Positions 1 to 7,483 of a stretch of 23,916 nucleotides of DNA are shown piece by piece (position 1 is the stretch's first letter; each line of letters starts with the position of its first letter). The position numbers were made by a program, and so were the translations under genes. This DNA is from a virus: positions 1 to 23,916 of the IMG/VR virus record IMGVR_UViG_3300010157_000251, one strand, 5' to 3'. The notes beneath the pieces are model-generated. The model saw nothing but the letters and a program-made list of their open reading frames with translations. It had not been told where the DNA came from and made no database searches.

Positions 1-849
1 ACTCGTTGCCGCCCCTGGTGTGGAACTTTTAACGCTGACCGCTGCCGCCCGAGCCGCTTTCGCTGCCCTGTTCGATTGTTCCCGTTTTGCCGCATCTGCT
101 TGACCCTGTGAGGCTTGCTGATGCTTAGTAAACAAGTCATTATCTAGGCGTATTGCTTTTTGATACGCATCATCCAGGTCTTTCGCCACGCCGCTGTTAA
201 GCAACTGGATCATTGTTGGACGTGCTTCCTCAAAATACTCTGCTTTTGTTTGAAATTCACTAATTTCATTCAAAAGTGCTTGATTCTGTGCTGCTTCCTG
301 CTGTTGCTTCCAATTTAACACCTCGCCACGAACTTGTGCAAGCTCGTTTTGAATAGCGTAAAAATTAGGATCAGTTGGTTGAATCTGCACTTCGCCCATA
401 TTGATCCCATACTGTTGGGCTAGTTGGGCAAAATATGCTTGCTTCTGTTGTGGCGAGCCGTGGCGCAATACATTATCAGCTTCCATCAAGGCTTTTACCG
501 CCTGCGGTGCTTCAATGCCAAGCCCACGAATGTTTTGCATATAAGGCTCAATGGCCTGCTGCATTTGATCGGCAAATTGCGCTTTTGACAGCAGAGGCTG
601 AACCCCTGCTTTCATTTCTTCTTCACGTTTCCAAGCGTATTCTTTTAGCTTTGGATCAGCGGTTGTCCAGGCTTCGTGATAATCCTTTTTCCACGATGCT
701 GGCGGTCTTTCCCAAACGGGTGGTTCTGGCGGTGGCTCAAGATCGGGTTCGGGCTGAGTCCTGACTGCCTCGACGGGTGTTTCATTCTGAACCTCGTCAA
801 ACTGCTGTGACAGTAATTCTCGACGATCTGGCTGTTCAGTATTGTCCAT
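1..849 (-). CDS. Phage head scaffolding-like protein, C-terminus cut off by window edge
   Basis: The open frame of 283 codons starts at ATG 849 and runs off the window without a stop. An AAGGGG Shine-Dalgarno lies about 7 nt upstream of the ATG. The N-terminus is acidic and proline/glutamate rich (PEPDLEPPPEPPVWERPPASW), followed by a long charged and glutamine-rich, mostly helical stretch. The visible end is Ala/Lys/Arg rich, with AARAAAVSVKSSTPG. Podovirus-like scaffold proteins encoded after the portal commonly end in such a segment. The role would be to guide coat assembly around the portal and then leave the head. It is the last visible gene of the portal operon, and the coat gene is expected just beyond the window. 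The call rests on position, composition and a remembered C-terminal motif, with no catalytic signature to confirm it. Confidence 0.7.
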   Translation of the reverse strand, partial: MDNTEQPDRRELLSQQFDEVQNETPVEAVRTQPEPDLEPPPEPPVWERPPASWKKDYHEAWTTADPKLKEYAWKREEEMKAGVQPLLSKAQFADQMQQAIEPYMQNIRGLGIEAPQAVKALMEADNVLRHGSPQQKQAYFAQLAQQYGINMGEVQIQPTDPNFYAIQNELAQVRGEVLNWKQQQEAAQNQALLNEISEFQTKAEYFEEARPTMIQLLNSGVAKDLDDAYQKAIRLDNDLFTKHQQASQGQADAAKREQSNRAAKAARAAAVSVKSSTPGAATS

Positions 850-859
850 TCATACCCCT

Positions 860-1180
860 TTAGGTAAATTTACGGCGTAGTTGTGAAAGAATCTGATTTG
901 CTTGCTTGTGTGTCATATTTCCCAATTGTTGCCGCATAACTTCCCGCCGTGTATCTTTTGGTGGTGGCAACTTGGTTTCCATCTTTTCGTTACCTACTTC
1001 AATGCAGCCATGCTGTCGCAAATGGTCACGATGCACCGAACGGCTCGTAATCATCGAACCGTCGATCATAGATTTGTAAGGTGCAATGTCAGGCATAACC
1101 ATTGGGCCAAGGCTCTCGTAATGCTCTTTTGAACCTTTCTCGACCAGTTCGCCATTAACGTATATGTAAGTTTTTTTCAT
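860..1180 (-). CDS. Conserved small phage protein of the portal-scaffold cluster, function unknown
   Basis: A 106-residue protein starting at ATG 1180, which overlaps the upstream stop by ATGA. The N-terminus (KKTYIYVNGELVEKG) looks like a beta-strand pair of the kind seen in many small phage proteins. The middle holds PDIAPYKSMIDGSMITSRSVHRDHLRQHGCIEVGNE, and the C-terminal 30 residues are basic. I recognise this pattern from hypothetical proteins placed between portal and scaffold in podovirus-like phages, but know no assigned function. A short head-assembly or portal-associated protein is the likely class from context. No signal peptide or membrane segment is visible. Confidence 0.75.
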   Translation of the reverse strand: MKKTYIYVNGELVEKGSKEHYESLGPMVMPDIAPYKSMIDGSMITSRSVHRDHLRQHGCIEVGNEKMETKLPPPKDTRREVMRQQLGNMTHKQANQILSQLRRKFT

Positions 1181-1536
1181 ATCAAAGCTAAAACGTCCTC
1201 ATCATCCATTTCTATGTGTTCGTTGTAAATCCTGTTTACTCGATTCAAATCAGCCAACATTGCATCGTAATCAATCACAGCTGGCGCTTGCGCTGTTGCT
1301 TCAATCACAAACGGTTCTGCAATTTCCTCCGCAATTCTTGGTTTACCCTCAACTATTTGCTCAAATAACGCTAAAACCTCATCTCGTCTTGCTTTTGCTT
1401 TGTCTGCCTCTGCTTTAAGGTAGGCATCTTCCTCTTTTTTGCGTTTACCGCCATCGTGCATATCCATCTCGACGATGACAGGCACATAATCCCATGTCGC
1501 ATCGTCCCACGTTCCGGTATCCCAGTAACCGTTCAT
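1177..1536 (-). CDS. Acidic small protein between portal and scaffold genes, function unknown
   Basis: A 119-residue protein starting at ATG 1536, inside the ATGA that ends the portal gene, so its translation is probably coupled to portal synthesis. The N-terminus is tryptophan and aspartate rich (GYWDTGTWDDATWDY), then comes a charged lysine/glutamate helical stretch (about residues 30-65) and an acidic C-terminus. It overlaps the next gene by 4 nt. No family is recognised. Small head-cluster proteins in this position are common in podovirus-like phages and are usually annotated as hypothetical. Context suggests a role in head or portal assembly, which is inference only. Confidence 0.7.
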   Translation of the reverse strand: MNGYWDTGTWDDATWDYVPVIVEMDMHDGGKRKKEEDAYLKAEADKAKARRDEVLALFEQIVEGKPRIAEEIAEPFVIEATAQAPAVIDYDAMLADLNRVNRIYNEHIEMDDEDVLALI

Positions 1537-3881
1537 GCAAGCTCGACCCCCGCGGCTCTCCCATCTGCGCCACGGACAATCTTCTTAGGTGCTGCAATAA
1601 CCGTCATTACGCCATTAATCTTATCCATTGCCATGTTGTGCATATTGTTCATGTTTTCGTGCATCTGAACCATACGGTTCATTGCTTGCGTCACATTGTC
1701 ACCCAGTTCTGCGGCAATCTTGGTGCTTGCAGCCTCTTGAGCCTCAAGCAATGGCAAGTCTAAGCCTGGGTTCGCCCCAATCCTAGCCACCATAATCTTG
1801 GTTGCAGACTCTAGCTCAGTTTTCCACTTTTCCAATTGTTCAGCGGCTTGCAACTTGGCTTGTTCCATTGCCTGCATATACTGTTGTTTTTGCGCCTCAA
1901 GTTGTGTTTCGGCTTGCAGTTTCATTTGGTGCATTTGAACGTCTGCCTGCGCCTTGGCTTGAGCTACCTGAATATCGGCTTGCGCCCGTAGTTGTTCAGC
2001 CTGCGCTGTGGCCTGCATCTTCATTTGCTCGTTTTGGGCTTGAGCTTGCATCTTCATTTGCTCAAACTGCTGCTCTGCCTGCATCTTCATGATTTCAGGG
2101 TTTGGCGGTGGTGGTTGTTGCGCCATCATTTGCTGCTTTTTCTGCAACTCTTGCATAGCCTGGTCAATCGTACCCTCAATCGGTGTGGCTTTTTTGTATG
2201 CGCCAACGCCAAACTTAACCAATTCAATCAACATAGGCACTAACTCTGGCGCTTGTTGACCCATTGGCAAGGCTTGCGTCAAGAACCCACCCATCGCTTG
2301 CAAGAACTCAACTCGCTCACGTTTGTTTTGATTTTCGTCAATCTGCACCAGACTATCTGAGTCAACTTGGATGCGGAACGAACGTAATGGCTTGTCTTGG
2401 ATTAACTGCAACGCCTGTGGGATAAGCGCCTGATCTGCCGGTTGCATACCTTGTGCGGCAGCGTACATTAAGATAGTTGTGGGCTGAAATTTAGTGCAAA
2501 TGACTTGGGCTTTTAACTGGAATAACTCACTTGCAAACAAGGCAACATCTTCTTGCATCGAGCGCAAGCGCAGTCCTGCATACTGACCCTTAATCTGTTG
2601 TGCCGTAGCGGTTTCACTAGCTGCTGTCTGTCCCCGAACAATGTCACTAATACCTGTGATTTCATAAATTTGGTTTTTGATTTCATCTCTTGCCCGATAG
2701 CATTGCAATAGAGCATTTGACAGGGTATCCAACGGCAACAAGTCAATAGACCCTTTTAAGCCGCCTTTTTCAGAGAACGCCATCCATTTATCAACAGGGA
2801 TAAGTGTGTTGTTATCGCCTTCAGTCAAAAGACGCTGTAAAGTGGGTTGTGATGCGTCATAGACCCCACGCACACGCAATGCCTTAACTAACCCGTCGAT
2901 ACGATCAGTCAAAATGTCTAGCTCTGTGGCTTGATCTTGATAAAGCACAAAGTCAGGCACAGGCACAAGCGTGTCGCTCGTCATTGTGGCGTACAACGGT
3001 TTAGCGCATGGAAAGAAATTCTCTAGCTCTAGCGGATCTTCACGTTCATCCAATATGTCTGGGCAACTCTTGCTAATCCAGTACACCTTGCCACTTTCTT
3101 TGTCCCAAATCTCGCAAATCTTTGCCCTTGTGAAATCTTTGGACTGGGTTGAATACTGTTTATTCGTTTCAGGCCCTGCATCTAATGGTATTTTTTTAGC
3201 CATTTCTTCGCCAAATCGTTCGGCAAGGCTTTCTTTTGTCATGTACACCCAACGCCAGACGCTTGTGACTTCTTCCCATGTTCGTGCAACTGAATGACCA
3301 AAATCTTTCCAATGCACATAATCAGTTGGCGCACACTCGTACTCAATTTCTTCTTGTGGCTCGACTTCTTCACCCAAAGCGCCATCAATGCCAGGCATTG
3401 CTGTTTTAATTTGTTGGCCTTCGCTGTCAACTTCGTCTACATCTTCTGTGATTTGCAGCCCATCTTCAGGAATGTCTTGCGCCCGAACGTGTGGCTCGTA
3501 GCGCACCCATGCCACGCCTCGACCACCTAAGAACCTGTCCTCAACTGCGTGTTTCATTGTCGATCTGAAATCGGTGTAATGCTCAATCTCAAAGTCCAAG
3601 GCACGTTCAATGAGTTGTGCGGCAACACGGGCAACTGGATCGTTATCGCCAAAGCGTCTAGCAACGTCTGCTTTTGGTAATCGAGCGTATACGGCAGGGA
3701 TCAGCGTTTGTACGTTAGACCACAGAATATTAAATTTAGCGGTTTCGTTTGTATTCTGATTGCGGTTGTCATCACGGTAACGCTTAACAATCTTAGTGGT
3801 GCGACCTTCCCACTTTTTAAATTCATTGTCGTATTGGCTGATTGTATTCAGCCATTTTTGCACACCAGTCAATGCTTCCAT
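1533..3881 (-). CDS. Portal protein (P22-like head-to-tail connector)
   Basis: A 782-residue portal, the dodecameric ring through which DNA is packaged and ejected. I chose ATG 3881 (MEALTGVQKW): it follows the previous stop by 1 nt and has a GAGA Shine-Dalgarno about 8 nt upstream. An in-frame TTG at 3896 would add five residues but is less likely. The N-terminal half carries portal-type features: KFNILWSNVQTLIPAVYARLPKADV, a conserved VEDRFLGGRGVAWVRYEP stretch, and ITGISDIVRGQ with nearby ETATAQQIKG. The C-terminal quarter (about residues 560-700) is a long glutamine/alanine/methionine-rich helix with 11-residue repeats, matching the long helical C-termini of P22-class portals. The order terminase, portal, scaffold supports the call. 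Genes on both sides abut or overlap it. Confidence 0.93.
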   Translation of the reverse strand: MEALTGVQKWLNTISQYDNEFKKWEGRTTKIVKRYRDDNRNQNTNETAKFNILWSNVQTLIPAVYARLPKADVARRFGDNDPVARVAAQLIERALDFEIEHYTDFRSTMKHAVEDRFLGGRGVAWVRYEPHVRAQDIPEDGLQITEDVDEVDSEGQQIKTAMPGIDGALGEEVEPQEEIEYECAPTDYVHWKDFGHSVARTWEEVTSVWRWVYMTKESLAERFGEEMAKKIPLDAGPETNKQYSTQSKDFTRAKICEIWDKESGKVYWISKSCPDILDEREDPLELENFFPCAKPLYATMTSDTLVPVPDFVLYQDQATELDILTDRIDGLVKALRVRGVYDASQPTLQRLLTEGDNNTLIPVDKWMAFSEKGGLKGSIDLLPLDTLSNALLQCYRARDEIKNQIYEITGISDIVRGQTAASETATAQQIKGQYAGLRLRSMQEDVALFASELFQLKAQVICTKFQPTTILMYAAAQGMQPADQALIPQALQLIQDKPLRSFRIQVDSDSLVQIDENQNKRERVEFLQAMGGFLTQALPMGQQAPELVPMLIELVKFGVGAYKKATPIEGTIDQAMQELQKKQQMMAQQPPPPNPEIMKMQAEQQFEQMKMQAQAQNEQMKMQATAQAEQLRAQADIQVAQAKAQADVQMHQMKLQAETQLEAQKQQYMQAMEQAKLQAAEQLEKWKTELESATKIMVARIGANPGLDLPLLEAQEAASTKIAAELGDNVTQAMNRMVQMHENMNNMHNMAMDKINGVMTVIAAPKKIVRGADGRAAGVELA
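2011..2090 (-). repeat. 33-nt tandem repeat encoding hendecad coiled coil in the portal
   Basis: Three imperfect copies begin at 2011, 2044 and 2077, exactly 33 nt apart. Each contains the core tgcatcttcat. They encode the 11-residue unit MKMQAxxQxEQ. At protein level weaker copies continue for about six units (roughly residues 598-663). Eleven-residue periodicity is typical of straight, parallel helical bundles. Confidence 0.85.
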
Positions 3882-3882
3882 C

Positions 3883-4494
3883 TTAAATTCTCGCAAAAAT
3901 TACGTCACGGTTGACCCGCCCGACGATCTGATAGCCCCAATTCGCAAGCAAATTAATCGTATTTTCATTGCTATAACCGTATCTTTCGCCACAACCTTTA
4001 AGCTCTAGCGTGATAACCGGATATGTTTTTTTAATGGTTTGTTCTGCGCCAAGCAACGCCAAATGTTCGTAACTTTCAATATCTAACTGGATAAAATCAC
4101 AATCATTTACATCAAACGAGTCAATCGTAAGGACTCGCACCTCATTGCCTGCTTTGATTTGATGCGCTCCTATATTGTCAGGCTGGATTCTGTCAACAGC
4201 CGCAATACCTGTTTTGTCACCAAACGCAGCTTGCGTATGTTCAATGTTTAAAATGCCTTTTGTATTTAATACCAAGGCTGAATAATTTAACGCATCAGGC
4301 TCGACGGTAATCACTCTTTCAAAATAGTTAGCCATATTTGCAGGAAATAATCCAATGTTGCCACCTGCTTGAATGACAGTTCTGAAGTTGTTAACGTAAA
4401 TGTAACTTAACGTTAAATCAGGCAATTCGTTTAACAATGCCGTGATGCAAACTTCATCAAAGTCAGGTACGTACCAGCCTTCAACCAATTTCAT
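3883..4494 (-). CDS. FkbM-family SAM-dependent methyltransferase
   Basis: A 203-residue protein with a Rossmann methyltransferase core. Motif I is VIQAGGNIGLFP (residues 40-51), the acidic adenosine-ribose contact is VEPD (64-67), and the catalytic-side region is CDFIQLDIESYEHLALLGA (132-150), the hallmark of FkbM-type enzymes. Members typically O-methylate sugars or other small substrates. ATG 4494 has an AAGGA Shine-Dalgarno 6 nt upstream. The start lies 14 nt inside the preceding glycosyltransferase gene, so the two are translated together. Likely role: methylating a sugar placed by the neighbour, on virion protein, host surface glycan or phage DNA. The substrate cannot be told from sequence. 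Confidence 0.85.
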   Translation of the reverse strand: MKLVEGWYVPDFDEVCITALLNELPDLTLSYIYVNNFRTVIQAGGNIGLFPANMANYFERVITVEPDALNYSALVLNTKGILNIEHTQAAFGDKTGIAAVDRIQPDNIGAHQIKAGNEVRVLTIDSFDVNDCDFIQLDIESYEHLALLGAEQTIKKTYPVITLELKGCGERYGYSNENTINLLANWGYQIVGRVNRDVIFARI

Positions 4495-5071
4495 ACGGTA
4501 TCCTTGTTTGTTCCCACGGTCTAGGTTTGCCGTGGAATATTACTACCTTGGCATCGTCTAACCCGTTTGGCAGCACATCAGCCTTAAAGCTCACTATCCC
4601 ATCCGCAATATCCTGCCAGTATGTCACTTTGTCCCGCATAAAGTGTTCAATGTAAGTCTGGTCACCACCCGCCGTATACATCTGTAATGCAGCAAACTTG
4701 TCGTACAAATCAACAGATTTTGACCAATACATCATGCTTGATTGCATTGCTTTCGGGTTGTATTGACCCCGATAAACATCACGCATAATCACAAAATCAT
4801 GCTGCTTTGCCGCCTCAATCATTGCCGTACAGTCACCAGTCAACACGGTATCTAAGTCAAAATACAGCGCACTTGGTAACCTAAACAACTCCATCTTTGA
4901 CCACCAACCGTCCCAATTGTGCAGCAAAGGCAACGTGTGGCAATCCAGTTTTAGATCAGATAAACAAACAAACGCATGGCTTGGCAAATATTTGGCACAC
5001 ATCTTTTCAAGCGCATAAACGTGTTCAGGCTTGAAATCACCACCAGACCGCAATACGCTTGCTACGATCAT
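4481..5071 (-). CDS. GT-A fold glycosyltransferase-like protein
   Basis: A 196-residue protein with features of a small GT-A glycosyltransferase: N-terminal strand MIVASVLRSGG, DGWWSKMELF (54-63), the metal-binding DxD as YFDLDTVL (DLD at 72-74), GGDQTYIE (135-142) and a C-terminal FHGKPRPWE (169-177). This arrangement resembles GT8-type or bacterial and phage glycosyltransferase-like proteins that use nucleotide-sugar donors with a divalent metal. It starts at ATG 5071 in an ATGA overlap with the upstream gene and overlaps the methyltransferase by 14 nt. A sugar-transfer plus methylation pair lying between terminase and portal genes suggests modification of a virion or surface glycan, but donor and acceptor are unknown. 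Confidence 0.8.
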   Translation of the reverse strand: MIVASVLRSGGDFKPEHVYALEKMCAKYLPSHAFVCLSDLKLDCHTLPLLHNWDGWWSKMELFRLPSALYFDLDTVLTGDCTAMIEAAKQHDFVIMRDVYRGQYNPKAMQSSMMYWSKSVDLYDKFAALQMYTAGGDQTYIEHFMRDKVTYWQDIADGIVSFKADVLPNGLDDAKVVIFHGKPRPWEQTRIPYEIG

Positions 5072-5391
5072 TGCGTAAAAATACCTACCGCCATGACTTC
5101 AACGCCTGCGCCAGTTGTAATCTTCCAAGCGCCGTTTGCAGATACTGCGTTTAGCTCGATGTTATACACACCAATGCCGCCGCCGACCGCAGCTGGCAAC
5201 ACAGTATGCGTCAAAATGCCTGCGCCTGTACCGTCAACGATTTGAACCGTTGAAGTCAATGCTGTATTGACCGTACAAACCAATCTGTGAATGTAATCAC
5301 CAATTGCGCCTGTACCGCCTAAAACCTGCGCCGATGAACTTGCTGCAATGTGTTCGTATTGGTAACGATAAGGATTTGCTACGCCACTCAT
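5068..5391 (-). CDS. Small beta-rich structural-type protein, function unknown
   Basis: A 107-residue protein rich in Gly, Ala, Thr and Val with alternating polar and hydrophobic residues, suggesting an all-beta fold (GDYIHRLVCTVNTALTSTVQIVDG, GVYNIELNAVSANGAWKIT). It sits directly after the large terminase gene with an ATGA overlap and before the glycosyltransferase gene, also by ATGA. Beta-rich proteins of this size near terminase are often minor virion proteins or head decorations. It has general resemblance in composition to the product of 18026..18400 in the fibre block. No catalytic motifs, signal peptide or membrane segment are visible. The structural assignment is inference. Confidence 0.65.
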   Translation of the reverse strand: MSGVANPYRYQYEHIAASSSAQVLGGTGAIGDYIHRLVCTVNTALTSTVQIVDGTGAGILTHTVLPAAVGGGIGVYNIELNAVSANGAWKITTGAGVEVMAVGIFTQ

Positions 5392-6725
5392 AATCTTCTA
5401 CTCCGTTGTGTTGTGTGGGTTGCCCACATATCATTTAAAGTTACTGTGTTTTCTGGCCCGACCATAAGAGGCTTTTCTGTATCTGCTTGCTTAACCTTTG
5501 GCTCTAGCCTCCAAGCAATCGCCAACATCCTAAATGCGTCAGCTGGGTGAGAAGTCCAATCATGCCTGGGCGTTTGCCTAAATGCCTTCTTGTCCTCGTC
5601 ATATTCCCGTTGATATTGCCTTAGTGCTTCTAACCCATCGTGTGTGCGTTCAGCATCAAACCAACATTGCGACAACATCTGCCTGACCGCTTGAATCCCA
5701 TCTTGCACCGACAAGTCAGGCACGATAGCCATGTTGTTGATACCTAAATACTCTGCCAATTGCTCAATGACTGACTTACCCGCAGCTGCCAAGGTTTTAG
5801 CCCTCGCGTCATGCGGTAGGTAATGTTTACCGTAAATATACGGCTTTTGTAGCACTATTTTAGCTATTTCCTCGATATTTGCACCACTTATTGCAAAATA
5901 ATCAATGATGTGGATTTCGTTACGCACGACTTGATACCACCAAATTGCCGTGTCATCTCGATAACCCAAGTCCCAAGCCGTGTGGCAAGGTATGTGCGGA
6001 TCGTAGTCAACACGCCTAACTTGTCCGGCCTCGGTCACTTTGCGTAAGTCCTCGCCATAGAACGCGCCAAGAATAGCCGCCTCAAACGAACACTCATACT
6101 CTTGTAGAAACTGGTCATCGCTGATCTGTGCGGCAGCTGCTCGTAGCTCTGTGTCAGGCAATAGACCAGACTCACTAGCCTTTAAAACAAGGTGAAACCA
6201 CTCGTCAGGCGTTTTCTTAGCTGTTTCAAATATCTGCCAAAACTGGTTTTTACCCTTTGGCGTACCGGCAAACACAGCCCAACCCTGCTTGTCTGACAAA
6301 GTAGGACGAATGACGTTACCCCACACGCTAGGTCTAAAGTCCCCGTATTCGTCCATAAACACGCCATCAAAACCTAAACCGCGCATTGCATCTGCATTAT
6401 CAGCACCGAACAAACGTATTTTGCCACCAGTTATAAGCTCAACCGTCAGCTCGGCCTCGTTGCTTGATGCAAGAACTGGTGCTGCAAAGCGTTTGATGTA
6501 GTCCCAAGCCACAGACTTAGCTTGGCTGCGAAAAGGTGCAATGTAGGCAAATAGTGGGCTTTCAGTCTTGCACATGAGTGCGGCACGGATAATGTCGTTG
6601 ATTGCTGCGACAGTCTTGCCTGCTCGACGGTGGGCAACCAAGCAAGCCCAACGCTCGGTGCGGTTATGGAATGGTTTGAAAGCGCCCCTTGGAGAGTAGG
6701 GCAGAGTTACTTCCCGTCTTGCCAC
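5388..6725 (-). CDS. terL: Terminase large subunit (packaging ATPase and nuclease)
   Basis: A 445-residue large terminase that pumps DNA into the head and cuts concatemers. The ATPase has Walker A AHRRAGKT (31-38), Walker B GVFMDEYGD (121-129, catalytic D125/E126) and the coupling motif FAGTPKG (152-158). The RNase H-like nuclease is seen in WDLGYRDDTAIWW (D252), HDARAKT (D306) and HPADAFR (D396), a plausible acidic metal-binding set. The start is GTG 6725, since no ATG precedes the ATPase domain; it lies 19 nt inside the small-subunit gene behind a weak GGTGG. It ends in ATGA with the next gene. Length is near the usual 430-500 residues. Confidence 0.96.
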   Translation of the reverse strand: MARREVTLPYSPRGAFKPFHNRTERWACLVAHRRAGKTVAAINDIIRAALMCKTESPLFAYIAPFRSQAKSVAWDYIKRFAAPVLASSNEAELTVELITGGKIRLFGADNADAMRGLGFDGVFMDEYGDFRPSVWGNVIRPTLSDKQGWAVFAGTPKGKNQFWQIFETAKKTPDEWFHLVLKASESGLLPDTELRAAAAQISDDQFLQEYECSFEAAILGAFYGEDLRKVTEAGQVRRVDYDPHIPCHTAWDLGYRDDTAIWWYQVVRNEIHIIDYFAISGANIEEIAKIVLQKPYIYGKHYLPHDARAKTLAAAGKSVIEQLAEYLGINNMAIVPDLSVQDGIQAVRQMLSQCWFDAERTHDGLEALRQYQREYDEDKKAFRQTPRHDWTSHPADAFRMLAIAWRLEPKVKQADTEKPLMVGPENTVTLNDMWATHTTQRSRRL

Positions 6726-7003
6726 TTGACCACCATTTCAATCGGGCCATCATTAGCGCCAGTATGTTCGGTTCGTGCAAGTTTAGGAACGTGGTACTCA
6801 GCGACAGCCATGAAACATTCAAATGCTGTCTTTGGCCCATATCGATCATCTACAGCGATCTGCTCAAGCCACGTTTGTAATAAGTGTGCATTACCATCAA
6901 CAAACGCTGCAATCGCCTCACGAGCCTTTGTGGTGGATTTGTTAGGCACTCCCTTGGGTCTGCCTGCACCTTTAATATTTGTTAATTGTTTTTTAACTGC
7001 CAT
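6707..7003 (-). CDS. terS: Probable terminase small subunit
   Basis: A 98-residue protein if read from ATG 7003 (MAVKKQLTNIKG), which has a clear GAGAAAG Shine-Dalgarno. A longer frame to 7090 would overlap the upstream gene and lacks such a site. The sequence holds GRPKGVPNKSTTKAREAI, a basic DNA-binding-like stretch, then a helical region with LLQTWLEQIA and FECFMAVAEYHVPKLARTEHTG, a pattern found in proteins encoded just before large terminases in podovirus-like phages. Small terminases form rings that recognise the packaging site and hand DNA to the large subunit. The 19-nt overlap with terL supports partnership. No direct structural proof is visible. Confidence 0.75.
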   Translation of the reverse strand: MAVKKQLTNIKGAGRPKGVPNKSTTKAREAIAAFVDGNAHLLQTWLEQIAVDDRYGPKTAFECFMAVAEYHVPKLARTEHTGANDGPIEMVVKWQDGK

Positions 7004-7046
7004 ATCTTTCTCAATTGTCGTAGATTTAAGATATTTTAAGTTTAGC

Positions 7047-7331
7047 TTACTTATTCCGTTCGCTGATATTCTTGGCTTTTGCCCTTGCATCTTCTTTGCT
7101 TGATGCGCCCCATGCTTTTAAGGCTAGGGCTAGTCTGGTCGGTTTCCCGTCTTTTTCCATTGGCCCTGGCATATTGCCCATTCGTGCAAGAAAACTGGCT
7201 CGGCGTGGGTTATCGCCTGCCTTAACGGGTGGCTTGAGGTTCATGCCCTCTGCTTTGGCACTCGCTCGACCCTTGGCATTTAGACCGCCAGCAGGGTTCT
7301 TGCCCTCCTTACGTTGCCAAGCCGCTGTCAT
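7047..7331 (-). CDS. Basic small conserved phage protein (DUF6321-like)
   Basis: A 94-residue, strongly basic protein with AAWQRKEGKNPAGGLNAKGR at the start, then PRRASFLARMGNMPGPM and a C-terminal ALKAWGASSKEDARAKAK helix. I recognise the wording of this family from environmental phage genomes, where it is annotated as a domain of unknown function (DUF6321 from memory). The positive charge suggests nucleic-acid contact, perhaps DNA packaging or a head-internal role, given that the terminase genes follow. ATG 7331 overlaps the stop of the small gene 7328..7483 by ATGA. About 43 nt separate its stop from the chosen small terminase start. Confidence 0.8.
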   Translation of the reverse strand: MTAAWQRKEGKNPAGGLNAKGRASAKAEGMNLKPPVKAGDNPRRASFLARMGNMPGPMEKDGKPTRLALALKAWGASSKEDARAKAKNISERNK

Positions 7332-7483
7332 TTCTTAGTGTCCTTGGCTGTCTTCGCTGATTCTTTAAAGTCTTTAGCCGTAGGTGCGCCTGGTGAGCCT
7401 GGCTTTCTCATGTGTTCGCCGCTGCCTGCTTTAATTCGTTCCTGTTTGGCAAGAATGTTTGCGTAGAGTCCAGGCTTATTCAT
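7328..7483 (-). CDS. 51-residue basic conserved phage protein
   Basis: ATG 7483 opens a 51-codon frame ending in TGA at 7328-7330, with ATGA overlaps on both sides. It begins MNKPGLYANILAKQERIKAG and continues with SGEHMRKPGSPGAPTAKDF and a lysine-rich tail. The combination YANIxAKxxRIxxGSGExMRKPGxxGAPTA is one I associate with small proteins that accompany the DUF6321-like gene in environmental phages. The two are adjacent here too, so they may act together. Function is unknown; the basic charge suggests DNA or RNA contact. Its short length makes it easy to miss. Confidence 0.8.
   Translation of the reverse strand: MNKPGLYANILAKQERIKAGSGEHMRKPGSPGAPTAKDFKESAKTAKDTKK

Noticed and set aside
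2513-2746. Second minus-strand frame of 77 residues inside the portal gene
   Set aside because: It is an alternative frame of the portal with no Shine-Dalgarno and no recognised features.
7022-7046. Operator-like TAAG and CTTA sequences upstream of the small terminase gene
   Set aside because: The half-sites are five rather than four bases apart, no -35/-10 pair fits around them, and part lies in the AT-rich end of the previous gene.
6630-7103. Plus-strand frame of 157 residues over the terminase genes
   Set aside because: It is a shadow of terL and terS with no start signal and no recognised domain.
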